A stretch of 64,000 bases of DNA from Arenicola marina. Its lineage: Eukaryota > Annelida > Polychaeta > Arenicolidae. Of this stretch, positions 1-11,583 are shown one piece after another. The position numbers and the translations under genes were made by a program. The first letter of the stretch is position 1. Each line of letters begins with the position of its first letter. A model generated the notes under the pieces. It was not told where the DNA came from and searched no databases. It worked only from the letters and a program-made list of their open reading frames with translations. Location of the stretch: contig OZ025255.1 in the NCBI GenBank assembly GCA_964019135.1, positions 41,818,811 through 41,882,810 on the forward strand, read 5' to 3'.

Positions 1-932
1 GGTACAATTACCTCGTCGGCATCCAAACTGACAACGTATTTGACCTGGTACATGTGTCGATACATACAGTCACTGACACAGATCCCGTTTCTGGCTCCAT
101 AATCCTGCATGTCTAGACTCCCATCCTCAGTCACAAAGAGAGGCCGGGTTTGTCGCACCTCCATGACGCCTTCGCTCTCGTAATGACGAAGAACCCGCGA
201 CGTTGACTCATCCAGACTGTCGTTGTACATGATCACTTTACCGATGCCGAGAATCCTCTGCATCTCCAGCCATTCGACTAGGCGAGTTGGATCCAGGTGG
301 TTGAAGGCCACGGGGTGACAGGTCGCGAAGTCCAGAACATCCGATGGATCTTCAGACTTCGCCGGGAACTCAACGGGAACAGAATTGCCGTCATGAAATA
401 CCGTTCTTCTACTCCATAGAGAGGGTTTGCTCACTTCGTACCCTAAGCTGATCCGGAACTCCGAGTGATTTGCAGTGCACGTCTTCTGAAGATATACTTG
501 CCGTAAGTGTGTTCTCGCATCACTCGGAAGGGCCCCAACGACACGTGATTGGCGCTCACTCCTCCGGACGTGGTAGGTTGAAGTCAGGTTGCCACACTCT
601 ATCAAACAAAATATGGGATGAGGGAGGAGGTGAGGCAAGGTCAAGCCATCTGGATGATATTTCCGCTGATCATAAGGCACAGTGAAGTTGGTGGTTTCCA
701 TGATGGTCAGGACCCTGATGACGGGCTGCGGCTCGACGCTCCAGCGGTCGTCCGAGAAGGCGTTAAACAGGAAGACGTCGCCGAGGTGGTTCCCAGCTGA
801 CCGGAAGTAGCCGTCCGACTTGTCCCTGAAGTCCCTCATCCTGATGACGTGTTGGTCTCCTTGGAAACGCACGAGGAAGTGACAGACGTAACCAAGGAGA
901 CAGAAGATCACCAGCACGGTGCCGGGACATCG
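1..932 (-). CDS. GT92 glycosyltransferase exon, minus-strand copy 1, cut by window start
   Basis: Minus-strand GT92 (PF01697-type) exon whose 3' end lies outside the window. The frame is open from the splice acceptor at 933-934 down to base 1, beginning RCPGTVLVIF (membrane anchor). The DADE motif falls almost exactly at the window edge, so the visible part is the lumenal stem and the N-terminal half of the GT92 domain. It matches minus copy 2 with no frame-changing indel and keeps a 12-base stretch (around 490-501) that copies 2, 3 and 5 have lost. A Trp is replaced by Ser in the FNAFWDDRW segment (around 746). Like every minus copy it carries the compensating indels described in the findings. 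By analogy with those copies it is probably C-terminally truncated and a pseudogene, but this cannot be seen here. Confidence 0.7.
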
Positions 933-1135
933 CTAAAAGGCAAACACAGACCAGTTCAAAGGTTTGGAGAATACACATTGTTCTACAGCACCCCATCATG
1001 GAAGCGTTATGTCCCAGATTCAAATCTATAATAGGATGGCGTACTTTCATATTGGATATTCAAGGCCTTAGTCCGTAGGATCACCGTGGCGCCACCTAGC
1101 GAATACTACATATATATGACCGTTTCTCGACCTTG

Positions 1136-1855
1136 CGTGTCACTGGATGGAGGTAGTTGTGTACATAATGGGTTGTATAGTGTGGCAGCGTGTCAATTGA
1201 TGGCGGTAGTTGTGTACATAGTGGGTTGTATGGTGTGGCACCGTGTCACTGGATGACGGTAGTTGTGTACATAGTGGGTTGTATGGTGTGGCGCCGGGTC
1301 ACTGAAAGGCGGTAGTTGTGTACAAAGTGGGTTGTATGGTGTGGCAGCGTGTCACTGGATGGCGGTAGTTGTGTACATAGTGGGTTGTATAGTGTGGCAC
1401 CGTGTCACTGGATGGCGGTAGTTGTGTACATAGTGGGTTGTATGGTGTGGCAGCGTGTCACTGGATGACGGTAGTTGTGTACATAGTGGGTTGTATGGTG
1501 TGGCAGCGTGTCACTGGATGGCGGTAGTTGTGTACATATTGGGCTGTATGGTGTGGCACCGTGTCACTGGATGGCGGTAGTTGTGTACATAGTGGGTTGT
1601 ATAGTGTGGCACCGTGTCACTGGATGACGGTAGTTGTGTACATAGTGGGTTGTATGGTGTGGCAGCGTGTCACTGGATGGCGGTATTTGTGTACATAGTG
1701 GGTTGTATGGTGTGGCAGCGTGTCACTGGATGACGGTAGTTGTGTACATAATGGGTTGTATGGTGTGGCACCGTGTCACTGGATGGCGGTATTTGTGTAC
1801 ATAGTGGGTTGTATGGTGTGGCAGCGTGTCACTGGATGGCGGTAGTTGTGTAGAT
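1136..1855 (+). repeat. 53-bp minisatellite, forward block 1 (about 14 copies)
   Basis: Tandem 53-base monomers that begin TCACTGGATGGCGG and contain TTGTGTACATA and TGGTGTGGCA. The main variable sites are GGCGG/GACGG, CACCGTG/CAGCGTG and TAGTGGGTT/TTGGGCT. It starts directly after the end of the GT92 inverted-repeat arm (ACCTTGCG). Confidence 0.97.
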
Positions 1856-2611
1856 AAAAGCGGAAATAAAACCCGCGAAAACTGTACAACCCTAATGTCC
1901 TCGCCTGACCAGTCCATATAAGAAGCGTTTTACGTAACCATAGATGCCGCGCGCAGGCATGAAATTATTATGTCATACGACAGAATTAGCGCGCCTGACA
2001 CTGACCGTCACTCATGAAATAGCCGCATTCTGGTTTATCAACGCTCATGTAAACACAACAGCGAAGCGTAGAAGGGCACATGTCAGAATGGATGAATCAA
2101 ACTAGATAACTGCATAGATGGTATGTTTATAAGTAATTGCTTGGTTGTGAAATAATGTGTATATTTTGCGTGAGATTGAATGTAATGGTATACTTAAATG
2201 ACTGCATAATTTAAATGTTCAACTTTTATTTTGTCAAAGGATTGTGAGCAATAAAATAAGGGATGATCGACTAGCCGAATGTATCTATTTTTTCTAGTTT
2301 ACGTGGAGATTGGTGACGATCTGGTGACTGTTGAGCATAAGAATGCCATGGAGACTCCTGACAGCTGAACATAAGAAAGCCAGTGGAGGAGACAACCCTA
2401 GCCAAAAACGTATATTATATGAATCCGATTATAGAATTTGAGCATAAACCAATATATAACTCTACGGTAACGCTAACAGTTTTACATCCATTATTTTGTT
2501 GTATTTGACGTTAAGCAACGTTACACGTGTAACACGGACACTCATTAGGGAAAATATACTCCTTTGATGCACCATTGGTGTCCACGAGTTTTGAAAAAAA
2601 ATCGTCGAAAC

Positions 2612-2740
2612 TTCTGTGGTCGCATTAGCGGGGTTGAGGTCAATGTTAAAGCATAGGCAAAAAATTGGGACTAGAAAAACGTGGTCTTAATGGCGGGGTG
2701 GTCATATTACCGGACTGGTCTTAAGTGAGGTTCCATTGTA
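2612..2740 (-). mobile_element. DNA-transposon terminal sequence (pogo/Tc1-mariner style), spacer 1
   Basis: Read on the minus strand, the end is TACAATGGAACCTCACTTAA followed by GACCA and repeated GACCAC motifs. This resembles the CAGTGGAACCTC-type ends of invertebrate pogo-like elements. No partner end or transposase is visible, so this is a fragment or solo end. Confidence 0.4.
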
Positions 2741-4114
2741 CATGATAATCAGACCCTCTCCGCTCCATGTGTTCGGACGGTGCCGTTATGATAACTACAG
2801 TGGGGACAATCCCGCATACCAAACAGGGTCTATAAGACTGGGTGTTATCGGGCTTTAATGATATATGGTCTATGGTGTATCCGGCGATTGGCTCACACGA
2901 CTTGGACATTAAGCGATCTGCGTGCATTGAGTCTGTCGCTAGGCTTTAAATGTGTTACCTCGAAGGCGGAAACAAAAAAAGCAGATATGTGTGTACGCTC
3001 AGCATATAAATGTAATAATAAAATATAAACTCGTAATAAGTGTAAACGCGCGAGTTAGTAGGGTGTTTACGGTTAGGCAATAGCAGCTCGCCAAGTTTAA
3101 CTATCCGCCCAAGTTCGCTCAAAATGAAAAGGCCTAATTAATCGATTTCCATTCCAGAAGAATGCTGCTGTGAATTACTTTAAACTCTTGCAACTGTGTC
3201 GTCGAAGAACTATTTGTATAGCATAGCATCACACCAGGATAACAGCCGAGAAAGACTCCCTCCCCAGTCATCACTTACCACAGGAGTCTCCAGTACTTCA
3301 GTCGAGAACAAATATAACTGAAGATAAAATGCCTAAATACTTTATAAAACTGTGTTGGTTTTCGATCAATCGGTAATTACAATACTGGCAGAAAACATAC
3401 AGATTAGACACCGACTGTATTGATAATCAATGATAAATTATGATCGACAGTGACAGAAAATCGAATTTGCTGGTTTTTTCTCATGAACGAGTGGTTGACT
3501 CAACAACTTGCCTGCTAGTTGCGACACTTGAACTCACCATAGCGGGCCTGAGGAGTTGCAATGTCCTGTAAAATGTCAATTGGATTTAGGGCATATAAGC
3601 GGAGCTTTAAGGTAGGCATTATATCTCTTTAAAAAACATGTTTATATTAAAAAGACCTGTTGTGTATGTTGATTTCACCAATAAATACCTAACCGGACAC
3701 CTTTTCTTAGTGACACAATGTGCAGGACACCTTAAATATCACATTCACTGAAAAACGTGCCAAGGTTAGGTCTCTCCCCGAAATACTTGTCCACTTTGTT
3801 ACCATTTGGTAAATGATCTTTAAAAAACCCAAATTGTTCTTTTCATATTCAACGCGATCAAGAAAAAGGCGTGAAGATTGGCCAAAGTGTCACCTTGTAA
3901 TGTCCACTCTATTACTCCAATATATATAGATAATATTTACCAATTCTAAAGATTTTACTACAAATTAAACTCTAGAGAATACTAATCAAGGAACAGTTTC
4001 GGATGATCATGAAAGGTATATTTCATGGGGCGGGAGGCCTTTTGGGTCGTACTTGTGAATCATGAACATTATATCCCTGACTATATCATTCATTCTGTTC
4101 ACCCTATTGAATGC

Positions 4115-4346
4115 TAATCAAGAAGGCAAATTTGGGTGATCATAAAAGGTATATCATATAGCGCGAAAACACTTTTGGGCAAAATATATGTCAACTCGTT
4201 TACTGTCCACTGTGTTACCTTCTGATTTAGTCACAGAGTGGACAGTAACCGAGTGGACAGTAACCGAGTGGACATATTTTGCACAAAAGCGTTCCCGCGC
4301 CATGAGATTGACCTTGTATGATCACCCAAATTTGCCTTCTTACTTA
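4115..4346. mobile_element. Fold-back (MITE-like) element, spacer 1
   Basis: Arms of about 85 bases: left TAATCAAGAAGGCAAATTTG onward, right its imperfect reverse complement ending CAAATTTGCCTTCTT. The loop side has three 15-base repeats (GTAACCGAGTGGACA type) at 4230-4274, and these themselves pair with TGTCCACTGTGTTAC in the left arm. A diverged copy of the left arm lies just upstream at 3983-4050. Confidence 0.7.
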
Positions 4347-5701
4347 TAATTTTATGATGGTTAACTTCGTTAAATTCATAGTTGTTCCTCCAACTATGAA
4401 TGATATATATAATGATATAATCCATGGATAAAAACAGAGTGGACTTAACACCCCACTGTCCACTTTGTTACCATGATCGTATTTTGCTTCATCAAACATA
4501 TCAGATATCCCAAGATAAAGATAATGCGCTGGAGTAAGCAATCTCACTGTATCACAACTTTATGTTAAAATTATCATGTACAATCAATATCGATGAAATT
4601 ACGTAACTTGGGCATATTTCATGGCATGCAATGACACTGGTTTCTTCCGTGTATACCTAATCTGGTACACGGACAATATTAACACTGTTATCTTAATCTT
4701 TTTGGCAATTTTCAGAGACAAATTTGCAGTCAAGCAAATCAAGTCTGGTTCCGAAACGATGTTGCTATGTATACATAAAATATATAGAAATATAGTATAT
4801 ACAATACGGTAACAGACACAGACATAAACTTCTCAACAGTGATTTATGGACCTACAACAAGTAAAGGTCGCATTAAGAGAGTGATACCTTAAATATATTA
4901 ACTACCGAAATACAAAGTATAACCGAATGTCCTGGCGGATTAATTTTTGAGGTAGTTAGGTAACTAGACTAATCATAAAGCCTTTAAAACGTAAGTGGTT
5001 TGTCTAAATGCGATATAGCAAAAGATATAACAGAGCATCTTTGCGACTTAAAAATACAATAATATCCTCATACCACATAGAGGTATAGTCCCGCATAATT
5101 TTGCGTAATGTTGAACGCTTGTATTGCTATGTACGAAGCCCTGATAAGGACATTCAATTTTTTAAAATTAATCTCGTTCCCACCAGTTAGACTTTGAATC
5201 TCGTGCCCATGATGAGATATCTAACATTTGCGGCTTTCTAGTGAGCCCCTATTATTGTATAGAAGGGAGGGAACGCACACGACGTATACATGTATGTCAA
5301 GCAAATGACATAACATGCTCCCACCTTTTCAGTAAAATTTCAATGCATATAATGCGACTGATTATTGAATCAATATATTGAATTTCTGATACAAAACACT
5401 TCCCACGAGTGAGGAACTTTAAAATCGACCTCATTTAAAGCGACAGGGGAGGTCTTGCAAAGAATCAATCCGTGCAAAATGGCTGCAATTTTGTCATTAC
5501 CAGATGTCCCATTATTCTAGTAATGTTGGTTAGTGTGTATATGCAAAAGTGGAATATTTATTGACAGATCAATGCTGCAACTAAGACGCGACATCGAATG
5601 GAAATCAATGCATGACATTTTGGATTGCAAAGAAAAAAAAGGGCGTGGAATATTTGCGAACACCGATGTGGCAATATCATCGCTCACAGCTAGCACCATA
5701 C

Positions 5702-6856
5702 AGAGACACGGTGCCACACCATACTACCCACTATGTACACAACTACCGCCATCCAGTGACACGCTGCCACACCATACTACCCACTATGTACACAACTACC
5801 GCCATCCAGTGACACGCTGCCACACCATACTACCCACTATGTTCACAACTACCGCCATCCAGTGACACGCTGCCACACCATACAACCCACTATGTACACA
5901 ACTACCGCCATCCAGTGACACGCTGCCACACCATGCTACCCACTATGTTCACAACTACCGCCATCCAGTGACACGCTGTCGCACCATACAACGCACTATG
6001 TTCACAACTACCGCCATCCAGTGACACGCTGCCACATCATACAACCCACAATATACACAACTACCGCTATCCAGTGACACGCTGCCACACCATACAACCC
6101 ATATGTACACAACTACCGCCATCGAGTGACACGGTGCCACACCATACAACCCACCATATACACAAGTACAGCCATCCAGTGAGTCGCTGCCACACCATAC
6201 AACCCACCATGTACACAAATACCGTCATCCAGTAACACGGTGCCACACTATACAACCCACTATGTACACAACTACCGCCATCCAGTGACACGCTGCAACA
6301 CCATACAACCCACTATGTCCACAACTACCGCCATCCAGTGACACGCTGCCACACCATACAATCCACTATGTACACAACTACCGCCATCCAGTGACACGGT
6401 GCCACACTATACAACCCACTATGTACACAACTACCCCCCTCCAGTGACACGCTGCAACACCATACAACCCACTATGTACACAACTACCGCCATCCAGTGA
6501 CACGCTGCCACACCATACAACCCACTATGTACACAACTACCCCCATCCAGTGACACGCTGCAACACCATACAACCCACTATGTACACAACTATCGCCATC
6601 CAGTGACACGCTGCCACACCATACAACCCACTATGTACACAACTACCGCCATCCAGTGACACGCTGCCACACCATACAACCCACTATGTACACAACTACC
6701 CCCATCCAGTGACACGCTGCAACACCATACAACCCACTATGTACACAACTATCGCCATCCAGTGACACGCTGCCACACCATACAACCCACTATGTACACA
6801 ACTACCGCCATCCAGTGACACGCTGCAACACCATGCAACCCACTATTTACACAACT
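5702..6856 (-). repeat. 53-bp minisatellite, reverse block 1 (about 22 copies)
   Basis: Reverse complement of the forward monomer (GCCATCCAGTGACACGCTGC on the plus strand). It lies upstream of GT92 plus copy 1 and ends at CAACTAGATTTAGAAG. Local variants CTACCCCCATCC and CTATCGCCATCC alternate near its right end. Confidence 0.97.
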
Positions 6857-7437
6857 AGATTTAGAAGTGCCCCAGCTCGCCTTATATCAAAGACTTACTT
6901 GTAGAACCCAGATATATGTAATCATACATGGAGTCTATGTCTAGCTTTACTTCATGTGGCCAAATTTAATGGCTACAACATCTGCATTTTGACGACTGCA
7001 ATATTACGTCAAGGACAAATTTTGCACTCATACATATTTTTTTTTTGCAATGTGAGCTTGAACCGTCCCACCAGAACCCCCTAAGGAAACTCTATGGAAG
7101 CATTGTCACTTACGGAACTACGGAGATTAAAAAAAAACGAAAATAAATAGACCAAAGGTCTGATACTTAAAAAAAAAATATTAGCTGATATGTACATTAA
7201 ATTAATATTGAATTATCGAAAAGAAAAATTCTCGCAAGGTCGAGAAACAGTCATATATATATAGTACTCGGTAGGTGGCGCCACGGTGATCCTACGTACT
7301 AAGGCCTTGAATATCCAATATGAAAGTACGCCATTCTATTATAGACTTGAATCTGGGACATAACGCTTCCATGATGGGGTGCTGTAGGACAATGTGCATT
7401 CCCCAAACCTTTGAACTTGTCTGTGTTTGCCTTTCAG
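6857..7437 (+). other. 5' flank and splice acceptor of GT92 plus copy 1
   Basis: From the minisatellite to the exon. It holds a TATATATATA run (7254-7263), a GGTGGCGCCACGG palindromic stretch (about 7275) and the polypyrimidine-AG acceptor at 7426-7437. A GTAGGT at 7271 could be a donor for a 167-base intron, but no start-codon exon is evident before it. Confidence 0.5.
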
Positions 7438-8898
7438 CGATGTCCCGGTACCGTGCTGGTGATCTTCTGTCTCCTTGGTTACGTCTGTCGCTTCCTCGTG
7501 CGTTTCCAAGGAGACCAACACGTCATCAGGATGAGGGACTTCAGAGATAAGTCGGACGGCTACTTCCGGTCAGCTGGGAACCACCTCGGCGACGTCTTCC
7601 TGTTTAGCGCCTTCTGGGACGACCGCTGGAGCATCGGGCCGCAGCCCGTCATTCGGGTCCTGGCCGTCATGGAAACCACCAACTTCACGGTGCCTTATGG
7701 TCAGCGGAAATATCATCCCGATGACTTTACCGTGCCTCACCTCCTCCCTCATCCGATATTTTGTTTGATAGAGTGTCGCAACCGGACTTCAACATACCAC
7801 GTCCGGGTAGTGAGCGCCAATCACGTGTCTTTGGGGCCCTTCCGAGTGATGCGAGGACACACTTACGGCAAGTATATCTTCAGTTGCATCCAGAAGACGT
7901 GCACTGCAAATCACGGGGAGTTCCGGATTAGCTTAGTATACGAAGTGAGCAAACGCTCTCTATGGAGTAAAAGAACGGTATTTCATGACGGCAACTCTGT
8001 TCCCGTTGAGTTCCCGGCGAAGCCTGAAGATCCATCGGATGTCCTGGACTTCGCGACCTGTCACCCCGTGGCCTTCAACCACCTGGATCCAACTCGCCTG
8101 GTCGAATGGCTGGAGATGCAGAGAATTCTCGGCATCGGTAAAGTGATCATGTACAACGACAGTCTGGATGAGTCAACGTCGCGGGTTCTTCGTCATTACG
8201 AGAGCGAAGGCTTCATGGAGGTCAGACAAACCCGGGCTCTCTTTGTGACGGAGGATGGGAGTCTAGACATGCAGGATTATGGAGCCAGGAACGGGATCTG
8301 TGTCAGTGACTGTATGTATCGACACATGTACCAGGCCAAATACGTTGTCAGTTTGGATGCCGACGAGGTAATTGTACCCAGGCAATCTCTTGACCTAAGC
8401 GGTCTGATCCGAGATGTTCGAAGAGTGCAGCTGCATGGCAAACCTACGAAGGTTGGCAGCTATAGATTCCAGAACATGAACTTTCTAACGGAGGCCAAGT
8501 TCGGAGCCAAACCGGACCAGGCGAAGCCCTCACAGTTGCACATGCTGCGCCACCGCCGCCGACAACCAGTCAGTGACCCGAAGTATCATCCTAAAGTCAT
8601 CGTGGACGCCATGGGATGCGTCGCCTTATACCAGCACCACTGTCGCCGCCTAACGGACGCCTTCAGCACCACGGAGAAAGACATCGAGCTGGGAGTCGAC
8701 CCAAAGTTTGGTGCGCTTCACCATTATAGAAACTCTCTGAGTAACCTGAGGAAATTGATATTCCTCAGATATCCACAGACCCATGAAGTAATTGAGGACG
8801 ACATAATGTCTCGATACGAAGGGAAGTTAGCACTGAGTGTTAAAAGGCAGCTTGAGTCGTTGGGAATTAAATCTTATAAACTAAGATTAAAGGATTAG
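7438..8898 (+). CDS. GT92 (DUF23) glycosyltransferase, plus copy 1, terminal coding exon
   Basis: The intact frame encodes 486 residues from an AG acceptor (polypyrimidine tract TTTGCCTTTCAG ending at 7437) to the stop at 8896-8898. Residues 2-22 form one hydrophobic segment (CPGTVLVIFCLLGYV...) followed by Arg, typical of a type II Golgi anchor. A lumenal stem with N-glycosylation sequons NFT (about 82) and NRT (about 115) follows. The GT92 domain runs from about 205 (FATCHPVAF) to about 431 (HHYR), with the acidic metal/nucleotide-sugar motif DADEVIVPR at about 307-315. Characterised family members, such as nematode GALT-1, are galactosyltransferases acting on glycoproteins; the substrate here is unknown. 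The first in-frame ATG (7531) lies after the anchor, so the real start should be in an upstream exon that I could not find. Ala replaces Pro in the RQTRPLF segment seen in the other copies. Confidence 0.9.
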   Translation, partial: RCPGTVLVIFCLLGYVCRFLVRFQGDQHVIRMRDFRDKSDGYFRSAGNHLGDVFLFSAFWDDRWSIGPQPVIRVLAVMETTNFTVPYGQRKYHPDDFTVPHLLPHPIFCLIECRNRTSTYHVRVVSANHVSLGPFRVMRGHTYGKYIFSCIQKTCTANHGEFRISLVYEVSKRSLWSKRTVFHDGNSVPVEFPAKPEDPSDVLDFATCHPVAFNHLDPTRLVEWLEMQRILGIGKVIMYNDSLDESTSRVLRHYESEGFMEVRQTRALFVTEDGSLDMQDYGARNGICVSDCMYRHMYQAKYVVSLDADEVIVPRQSLDLSGLIRDVRRVQLHGKPTKVGSYRFQNMNFLTEAKFGAKPDQAKPSQLHMLRHRRRQPVSDPKYHPKVIVDAMGCVALYQHHCRRLTDAFSTTEKDIELGVDPKFGALHHYRNSLSNLRKLIFLRYPQTHEVIEDDIMSRYEGKLALSVKRQLESLGIKSYKLRLKD

Positions 8899-9237
8899 AT
8901 TTTGGATAATATCTTGGATTAGTAGGGTCGTGTTTCTTTTCAGTAATATATTTGACTGCGTACAGTTTTAAATGATGTGGTTTGTTAATTGGTACCCCAA
9001 CATAGGGTAAAGGCGATGCATTGGCAGTTTATTTTCATTTTATTTCATTAGTTTCATCTCATTGGCGGTGTGCTTATGGATGCAAACATACAGGGTAAAT
9101 GTAATTACATGTGCATACACTTAGACACGTACATATTAGTATGTTTATTGTTGTTTATTAAATGCTGTAAGGCCAGCGAGCCATGGTATGCACAATCATT
9201 CATAAATATAATATACATTTGGTGGTTTCGCCTTGTC
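8899..9237. other. 3' flank of GT92 plus copy 1
   Basis: AT-rich sequence between the GT92 stop and the LINE remnant. A possible variant polyadenylation signal ATTAAA lies at 9157-9162. No other feature seen. Confidence 0.4.
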
Positions 9238-11110
9238 CTATGATGCTATGGTGCTACGATGAGGGATCACTCTTGGGGGATACTGCTCGGTATAACGCTC
9301 CATCGCCAGATGGATAAAGATGGCTAAACTGCGTATGTTATTTGAATTCTTTGATGGCATTACCGAAATAAATTGTTGAAAACGGGCTCCTCTGGGTTGG
9401 ATAGGCGCGATGAATTTTTCTTTTAGGTCATTAAACAAAGGGCATATTAATAGAACATGGTTTTCGTTTTGCGTCAGACACCTCACAACCGTTACTAACG
9501 ATTTGGGTACAATGCTCACAGAAAAACCCTTTGACGGTGGTGTCTGTTCGGCGAAACCGCCGATTCCGCATCTACATTTTGACAAGGCCTTAAGCAGACC
9601 ATAGCTTGGCATATTGTCCAAATAAAATTCTAAATCTATTTCCTGTTTGAACAAACAATAATAGCTGAGATATTGGCTGTCATCAATTACTCCGTACCAG
9701 TCCTGAACGGCACAATCTCTTACTCCTTGCTTGAACTGTAACAACAATGTTATCGAATCTCCTAGCCCGTGTTCAACCCAGGCAAAGCCGTAACCAAACT
9801 TGAGGGGCGTAGCCTATACACGAGAAATGCATGTTATCTTCCCATAATCGGTCAATTGCAGTAACATGTGGTAACAATTCTTTTCGATATTTCCAGTAAT
9901 CTTAACCAGTACTTTATCATCCGCACGAGACAGAGGGTAAACGACAGTAGGCGTCCACATTCTCCATAGACTGCCGCGTTCGGCGTTCGCCAAGATACTC
10001 CCACGACATATTTGAGGAATTTTGTATGGATCCTTTCAATACAAACATTGGTTTCCAAACCTCAGATTTCTGCCCCGTATACAAGACTAGGCTGTATTAT
10101 TGCATCAGAGAGCTATGGGGCTTTCGTCGGAGCAAGGCCTCCACATTGAGCCGCGGCGTCTTGTCACATTTCAACTCGCCTGAGCTACAGCCTGAGCTGA
10201 AGCATTTATCATCGTGCTCTCGCAGATTATCTTGTATCTGTTGCTTGAATAACATATCAGCACTTCTATCATCATTCTGTAGCTCACTGAGATATTTAAT
10301 CCATCGTTCTGGCGTTATACTACTGCTAGCCTTGGTCTGCCGAAAACCTTCCAGTGTTTTCAAACATTTTCATCGTGTAAAGAATCATACAGCCGCAATC
10401 TTAATTCCGTTTCGTACGTCGTTTGCTTTAATTTGCACAATGCCTTAAACTTAAGTTAGGTAAGGTAAGGTAAGGTAAGGTAAAGTAAGGTAAAGTAAAG
10501 TAAGGAAAGGTGAGGTAAGGTAAGGTAAGGTAAGGTGGGTAAAGTAGGGTAAGGTAATGTAAGGTAAGGTAAGGTAAGGCAAGGTAAGGTAAGGTACCAC
10601 AGGTAAGTGCTGTGATATGTCACAGTCGGTGACATATAAGTCGGCTTTCCATTCAAACATCTTCTCAGACATTAAAACATAATCAATTAGACTGCAACCA
10701 TAAACACTGACGTACGCATAGGAACCATCGTTATCACCCGGAGTCTGACCGTTCAACATATGGAGATCGTTTCTTTCGCACATTTCTATCAAATATCGCT
10801 CAAATGTTGACGTTACCTCTATCCATGGAGGATCTCACAGTACAAACGTTACTCGGTTCGTTTAACTTCTTTACTCGCGGGTAAATCGTATTTTTAATAT
10901 AGACAATTATTCCTCCGGGCGTATGCGTGAAATTACTTGTACGTGGTGCACAGTTGTGTATAGGAATATGTCAAGCCAGAATATTGACATTATCTGTTGG
11001 GTTAGTCCAAGTTTCGTACAGGATAAGGAAGTCGATGAACTCGCTAAATAAAGGCGATAATGTCTGTCGATGTAAACCGTCAATGTTCCAGGAAACAAAC
11101 CTGTAACAGG
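9238..11110 (-). mobile_element. Decayed non-LTR retrotransposon (LINE) remnant, copy 1
   Basis: Read on the minus strand, pieces of a LINE ORF2 follow in order with stops and frame changes. An apurinic-type endonuclease N-terminus (SWNIDGL, then LYETWT) lies near 11100-11000. The endonuclease C-terminus (TPGDNDGSY, SLIDYVLMSEKMF, then SQHLPV where active enzymes have SDH) lies at about 10790-10600. After a microsatellite come a linker (ITPERWIKYLSELQ), the region after the RT palm (QPSLVYGAEI, IERIHTKFLKYVVGV) and a C-terminus with NHVLLICPLFNDL. The RT palm with its catalytic Asp motif is missing, so at least several hundred bases are deleted. The same deletion is in all four copies, so it predates the amplification. 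It cannot mobilise itself. The clade (RTE, CR1/L2 or other) cannot be told from what remains. Confidence 0.85.
10457..10597. repeat. GGTAA pentamer microsatellite, copy 1
   Basis: Imperfect tandem GGTAA/AGGTA repeats with AAGTA, GGAAA and GGTGG variants. It sits inside the LINE remnant between the endonuclease end and the linker, replacing coding sequence. Confidence 0.95.
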
Positions 11111-11583
11111 TTGGGCCATGGCCTGCTTCCTATTCTGGACCTATGGTGCTATATTAGTATGCATTACAGTGGAAAAGGTTCTCTTTGCGGCATAATAAAA
11201 AATAAGAAAATGACAACGTTATTAACGTCGCATAAATGAATAATGAACTGACGTGGTGAAAATGATAAAAATGGGCCGAGAAGACTCGCATCTCACTTTG
11301 ACAAATGTTATTTGAAAGTAACTCGCATTATCAAAATCATCAGTTTCCAACGAGTGGACGAGCAGTGGCTTAGCTTGTTCTTTGGCTCATTGTTTTAGCT
11401 CTTAGTCTAATACAAAACAATATAACGCCAGCACTAATAATTTTGACCTTTACAAAAACAGGTGATCCAAAGTGACAATATAAAGAGCACTCCTATAAGG
11501 GTACAACGCTTACGCCATATCGCGTCATAGCTTGGGGCCTTAATACTTGGGCGTTAATAACATACGGATAACAAATCTTTTTA
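11111..11583. other. Spacer between LINE and GT92 minus copy 2
   Basis: AT-rich sequence, possibly the 5' untranslated part of the LINE on the minus strand. It has no open frame of note and contains the breakpoint where GT92 homology ends (about 11598). Confidence 0.4.

Larger units (their letters stand above)
1856..5701. other. Spacer 1 (type A with 1.57-kb deletion)
   Basis: AT-rich sequence between forward and reverse minisatellites. It holds a DNA-transposon-like end, a fold-back element and many GTCCAC/GTTACC motifs (annotated separately). The type A segment seen at about 44553-46128 is missing: 4807-4816 joins GGTAACAG directly to ACACAGAC. Short frames of 60-110 codons occur but show no recognisable protein. 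Confidence 0.8.
1..7437. repeat. Partial array unit at left edge
   Basis: The end of a unit: part of the minus GT92 exon, a forward minisatellite of about 14 copies, a type A spacer lacking 1.57 kb, a reverse minisatellite of about 22 copies and the 5' flank. The array therefore continues left of the window. Confidence 0.85.

Noticed and set aside
2520..2533. Perfect 14-base palindrome GTTACACGTGTAAC with an E-box core
   Set aside because: It occurs once per spacer and is missing from spacer 5. Nothing nearby suggests a promoter.
5702..6856. CRISPR-like array of regular repeats
   Set aside because: Monomers are directly adjacent with no unique spacers, and the sequence is eukaryotic.
7320..7550. 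76-codon frame starting ATGAAAGTACGCC across the splice acceptor
   Set aside because: It runs through the acceptor into a different frame of the GT92 exon and has no features of its own. It is a shadow of the inverted-repeat arm and appears in all copies for that reason.
10457..10597. Telomere-like repeat
   Set aside because: GGTAA pentamers are not a known telomere motif, the tract is short and imperfect, and it lies inside a LINE.
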